A stretch of 64,000 nucleotides of DNA from Sacculina carcini (Eukaryota > Arthropoda > Thecostraca > Sacculinidae). A program made the position numbers and the translations under genes. Location of the stretch: contig OU696577.1 of the NCBI GenBank assembly GCA_916048095.2, forward strand, positions 1,575,001 through 1,639,000, read 5' to 3'. This document shows, piece by piece, positions 60,701 to 64,000 of this stretch. The first letter of the stretch is position 1, and each line of letters begins with the position of its first letter. Under the pieces are notes generated by a model that worked only from the letters and a program-made list of their open reading frames with translations, did no database searches and was not told the origin of the DNA.

Positions 60701-63203
60701 ATAACATAATTACGAGCGAAGAGTTTAAATAGATATTGATGTTGAATTTGTGCTACCCAACCGTACCCAACCGTCACAATATTTGCCCGCAAATAACTCC
60801 GGACTTACTGGCCCAATTTCCACCTAATTTTCTCCGTTTTATGAAAAATTTTACTTGATTTTATGGCATACGAGTATTAAAATTATAAAAATACAAATTA
60901 TCTTGAAATTGATTAGACCTACTGGGTAAAGAGGTTTGATTGACGAAAGGATGTTTTCGTTCAATTTGTTTGATCAAAATTTCACCGTTCATACTAACTG
61001 ACGTGTAATACCAAACTCACTAAGCAAATTTTATTAGGTGAATCATCAGAGCCGTTGCGAGGAATTATGCCCCCCCCCCGAAGGCAACACTTGGGGCCCC
61101 ATTATAAATATAGCACTAAATAATTAATTTATTTATTAGACATAATCACATAATACAAGCTCAGGTGAAAACATCTGAGCAAAAAGGTAAAGACTATACA
61201 TAATAAATACGATAAATTTTAATATCATACGTGAAGCAACGGGGTCCCTCAACATTAGGGACACCCCGGCCAGGGGATACGGGGGTCGGTTGCTACGGCT
61301 GTGTGTATCATAAAAAGTTAATTAAGAAGGTTTCCGTTGAAATCACTCACTTTCAATGGTCTTCAATCTTTAGAGCTCAAGAACTATTTAGCCCAGTTTG
61401 ATCACATCCCATTATGTAGAATATTTAATTTCATAACATTTCATATGCAATACGAAACATAATGTGCAGTAATTCAACCAAAATTTCATAACTCTTAGAG
61501 AACATTTTGTAACGAACTTTTTGCGCCAGAGCTTCGCTCGTTCATCGCCTGCGTCTTAGCGGTATTCATAGAAGTTTCTAACTGACATTCATCCAAAAAA
61601 TACTGTAATAACGAAAGATAAGGACAAGGAATGAATGTGCTAACGTTTGGAAATGAAGAATAAACCATAAACCCGTGAAAGACAACATGATATGCAACAC
61701 TCGCATGGATGGGCTATCGTGTGCTTTTGCAAACAGGTACAATTTATGAAGAACCGCGGAGCTTTTCATGATGGCAGCCTTGACCAGCCACTGGTGAACA
61801 AACTGCTCAGTACAGACCGCCGACTTTCCACCGGCTGGGGACGAGTGCAGGCGCTGCAGCTGCGCGGAGCACTGGCTGTGGACCCGGCAACCGCTATTCC
61901 AATAGATGAGGAGGACGAGAGAAGAGCGAGCGTCTGCCAAGAGCCAAGCAACAACAAAACCGATTCCGCCAAAGACAAACAAGGCGAGTGCCACCTAATT
62001 ACTGATGTCGCTTCGGGAGTCGCAAATCCTGCAAAAATGTGTATTCTTGCTTGCAGCGGCGGTGGAAGAGTAGAAGATATGTCTACGATGTATCTCCATA
62101 TCTACGAAATGGAGTAGAACCCATACCTTCTCATGTATGCAACCAACAACTACTTAATTCAAGTTCAATACAAATGAACATGATGCATACTAACATTATA
62201 TCCTATTACTTCCCATACATCCTATTCAAGGATGAAATAGAACAGAGGTAGCAAACGGAAGGCATATAACAATGGTCAGATATATGATATACATATAAAT
62301 TGACGAATTGAATAGTCATTACCGTTCAACGAGCTAACAGCTACTCACTTTATCTCTTCTCAGTATAAGATAATTTCAAAATGATATAATGCTAATAATG
62401 AATGAAAATTTGCACTTCATTGTGAAGAATTATGACAAACCCCTAGGTGAAAGATATAAGTCGGCACACCCCAGAATAAATGTGACTATTTCAAATTGCA
62501 ATGTTTCCTAACAGATGTGAAAACGTCCACTACACCCATTCCTGGTGAAAAACCGGCAACGGAAGATGGGACCGACAAAGTGAGCACAGTCAACGCCGAA
62601 CCTGTTGCAGAAAAACCCGGCAACACAGTGACCAGGCCGAGTATCGACACAGGATCAACGACTGACATCGAAGCGGTCGATAAAGGAGTGTCCGCATCAA
62701 GCGACAAGAAAAACCCCACAAGTGAGAGGAAGGACTCAACAGCTCAAGCGAAACATTCCACAGCCGAAACAAAGGCTTCCACAGCAAGCGACACAAACAC
62801 TAATGATGAAAACAAACGGAGGACATCTGCCACTAGCGAGCAACAAGTAGAACCGACAGAGCCACATCGACCACACCCTGCCAATCCACCTGTGGCCATT
62901 ACCCACGATATATCCCCAAAGTGTATCAACACAGACAAGCCTGCCGAAATGACAACTGAATCCGAGACCGATGGTGCGACGGCGGAGATCACACCCAAAG
63001 ACGTTCCAGCTGTTACCGCTGATAAGCCCAGATTGAGTGTGACCAGCTGTCAAGACCAAGAAAATATAAGACAGACCAAATCCCGAACACCATCGCCAAC
63101 ATCCATCAATCCACCAGCCCGCAAGCAGTCGCTGGCTCCTACAGTGGAAGTGCGCAGACCTTCTGTGGGCTACAAGCGCCAGCAAAAAGGAGGATGGTTG
63201 TAG
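48798..63203 (+). CDS. TRPC-type cation channel, arthropod TRP/TRP-gamma-like
   Basis: PLC-coupled Ca2+-permeable plasma-membrane channel. Nineteen exons: 48798-48949, 49386-49479, 49675-49722, 50819-50914, 51200-51390, 53870-54023, 54377-54547, 55138-55372, 55671-55812, 56234-56385, 56801-57032, 57431-57564, 58089-58209, 58597-58792, 59092-59470, 59987-60153, 60368-60532, 61737-61983, 62515-63203; 3,765 nt, 1,254 residues (fly TRP 1,275). Order: ankyrin repeats (about 30-190), TRP_2 linker (HSRSRITSYQ, FELSSELRSLSSID, RLKLAIQHQQKEFVAH), six membrane spans, S4-S5 EHLGPLQISLGRM, pore LFETSQTLFWAVFGMIE (about 642-658), S6 LNLLIAMMSNSY, TRP box EWKFSRSKLWMSYF, then KGFNI and a long polar tail ending KGGWL. 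Exon 10 must end at 56385, not at the earlier GT at 56366, for S3 to stay in frame. Intron 18 appears to use a GC donor (61984). The pore acidic residue equivalent to fly Asp621 is Glu. Confidence 0.96.
49747..49880 (-). mobile_element. LINE/SINE 3' tail
   Basis: The reverse complement ends GCGCTATATTAAATATATG followed by (TTG)n, a tail often seen in RTE-like LINEs and their SINEs. TRP intron 3. Confidence 0.45.
50568..50655 (+). mobile_element. tRNA-derived SINE head
   Basis: A-box-like CCGTGGTGTAGTGATAGAAC and B-box-like GGGCGAATTCAATC at tRNA-like spacing. TRP intron 3. Confidence 0.45.
51640..51855 (+). mobile_element. Penelope-like element reverse-transcriptase fragment
   Basis: Frame reads NDRLAFLDVMIQLNDGQLKT followed by TTVHTKPNN, matching the L.FLDV.I....G.L.T.VYRKPT motif of Penelope-like reverse transcriptases. 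Only this short piece is present, in TRP intron 5. Confidence 0.6.
52022..52321. mobile_element. hAT-type MITE with perfect 8-bp target duplication
   Basis: A 300-bp element beginning CAGAGGTTTCCAACC and ending GGTTGGGAACACTTG. GTCTAGAG lies on both sides (52014-52021 and 52322-52329). The interior has GGGTCGC and GTCGCGAGG boxes and no transposase. The exact duplication suggests a younger insertion than the other MITEs here. Removing it in thought leaves the leader of the adjoining LTR-element fossil continuous. Confidence 0.85.
52330..53110 (+). mobile_element. LTR-retrotransposon gag fossil
   Basis: Broken remnant of an LTR retrotransposon. A gag-like capsid part is recognisable (LIPEFDGSSAPVSEWLERVE at about 52438), followed by a CCHC zinc-knuckle region near 52975-53010. 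No protease, reverse transcriptase, integrase or clear LTRs. It carries more than one break. The hAT MITE just upstream seems to have landed in its leader, so the fossil is older than that insertion. Subfamily (Gypsy, BEL or other) cannot be settled from gag alone. Confidence 0.6.
53486..53730. mobile_element. hAT-type MITE, CAGAGCCG family, copy C
   Basis: Starts CAGAGCCGATGTGAGACATT and ends GGTCAGTGGCTACA. GCCCAAT is repeated at both sides (53479-53485 and 53731-53737; 7 of 8 bases if extended). Its right end is 140 bases before TRP exon 6. Confidence 0.75.
61047..61303. mobile_element. hAT-type MITE, CAGAGCCG family, copy A
   Basis: Starts CAGAGCCGTTGCGAGGA, ends GGTTGCTACGGCTGTG, inverted. 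Flanks TGAATCAT (61039-61046) and TGTATCAT (61304-61311) agree at 7 of 8 bases. TRP intron 17. Confidence 0.78.
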
Positions 63204-63487
63204 ATTTGAGGGACTTATTTGTTAATCGCTACAGAGCGCAGGAGAGTGTTGTGAAATTACTTGTATATGCAAATTTACACAGCAAATTCGACTTCGCCGT
63301 TGATTTACACTGTATAGAAACTGTATGAAAATTGCTTTCAAGTCGGGCACTGGAAGTTTTCTCTATTAGTCCAGTTGTTTAACGTTCCATTCGCACTGCG
63401 ATTGTGCAATACACGCCAACCTACTACCAAAACTCGATAGCTCATGCATAAATCTACTCTGATCTCTCAATCAACTCAGCAGATGAC

Positions 63488-63493
63488 AATAAA
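63488..63493 (+). terminator. poly(A) signal AATAAA of the TRP gene
   Basis: AATAAA 285 bases after the TRP stop codon, the first such hexamer downstream. From there to 64000 I see only AT-rich sequence and a short CA run at 63740-63755. Confidence 0.5.
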
Positions 63494-64000
63494 ATAAGAC
63501 TGAATTGAAATCAAACAATGACAGAACATTGAATATAAAAATGTACTGAACGCCCAACACTGATGAATACTGCAATGCGTGCTAAAACAAGACATATCGA
63601 CTTCTCTCTCGAATACAAGATAAAAATGAAAACGACCATCATAATGGCGACTAAATATAGATCCTGATTTTGTAAATAAGTACAAAATATAGGTACTCAT
63701 GGCGTACATTGGCACGTTAAACCAACCAATTCTTACGCTGACACACACACACACAAAACATTCAGTGATACACACGAATATTTCGGCTGAAAAGTAAAAT
63801 ATTCGCACATACCCGATGTTAAGAAGCAACTTAGTGAATGTATACACTAGAGTGGATGTGGACATCAAAAATCATAAACTTGAATCATAAACAGAGTGAA
63901 GCGCAAAAGCAGGATAAAATGCAAGATACGATGCTCGTATAAATGACACAGAGCATGAATAAGATGATTTTGAAAAAATGCAAACTATAGAACATAGATG

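Noticed and set aside
61737-62117. TRP ending at the TAG after exon 18 read-through
   Set aside because: Possible as an isoform, but the GC donor at 61984 joins in frame to a 689-nt exon ending in GWL, which fits the family's length and tail much better.

Overview
The window is animal genomic DNA: intron-rich host genes with GT-AG introns, many small DNA transposons and retroelement tails, and very abundant (TG)n/(CA)n microsatellites. Protein matches point to a protostome invertebrate. The TRP channel closely resembles arthropod TRP/TRP-gamma channels, but I cannot name the species. All exon models were built by hand from frame, splice sites and recalled family sequences, not from alignments or RNA.

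Layout. 1-8,015 (+): 3' part of a kinesin-8-like motor gene (end of motor domain, neck and long tail). 8,650-12,454 (-): NEIL1-like base-excision DNA glycosylase, tail to tail with the kinesin. 13,196-13,501 (-): LSM3, a single coding exon. 15.2-18.9 kb: mostly non-genic, with one weak small-gene candidate. 18,969-41,464 (+): PDS5 cohesin regulator, 22 coding exons, 1,393 codons. One of its introns carries a 4.4-kb minisatellite of about 132 copies of a 33-bp unit. 43,896-46,198 (+): a divergent BTB-BACK-PHR protein of 557 codons. 48,798-63,203 (+): a full-length TRPC-type channel, 19 coding exons, 1,254 codons, whose last three residues are Gly-Trp-Leu, the tail with which fly TRP binds the INAD scaffold.

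The genes are ordinary housekeeping or signalling genes with no shared pathway or operon. Kinesin-8, PDS5, LSM3 and NEIL1 serve mitosis, cohesion, RNA decay/splicing and DNA repair; the TRP gene is a membrane cation channel. For kinesin, PDS5, BTB-PHR and TRP the exon lengths add up to a whole number of codons. NEIL1 is the exception: it is one base too long, in a C4/G4 run.

The non-coding part is the more unusual layer. At least six families of short DNA-transposon fossils (MITEs) can be grouped by eye, several with 8-bp target duplications and two nested insertions. Three LINE 3' ends abut TG microsatellites. There are tRNA-derived SINE heads, a Penelope-like fragment and a broken LTR-retrotransposon gag. 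In the first 42 kb TG tracts sit directly in front of many acceptor sites, always TG on the sense strand. The BTB-PHR and TRP genes do not show this. I see no clearly new molecular system. The best leads are the TG-tract acceptors, the GWL-ending TRP with a probable GC-AG intron, the NEIL1 frame break, and the self-similar minisatellite.
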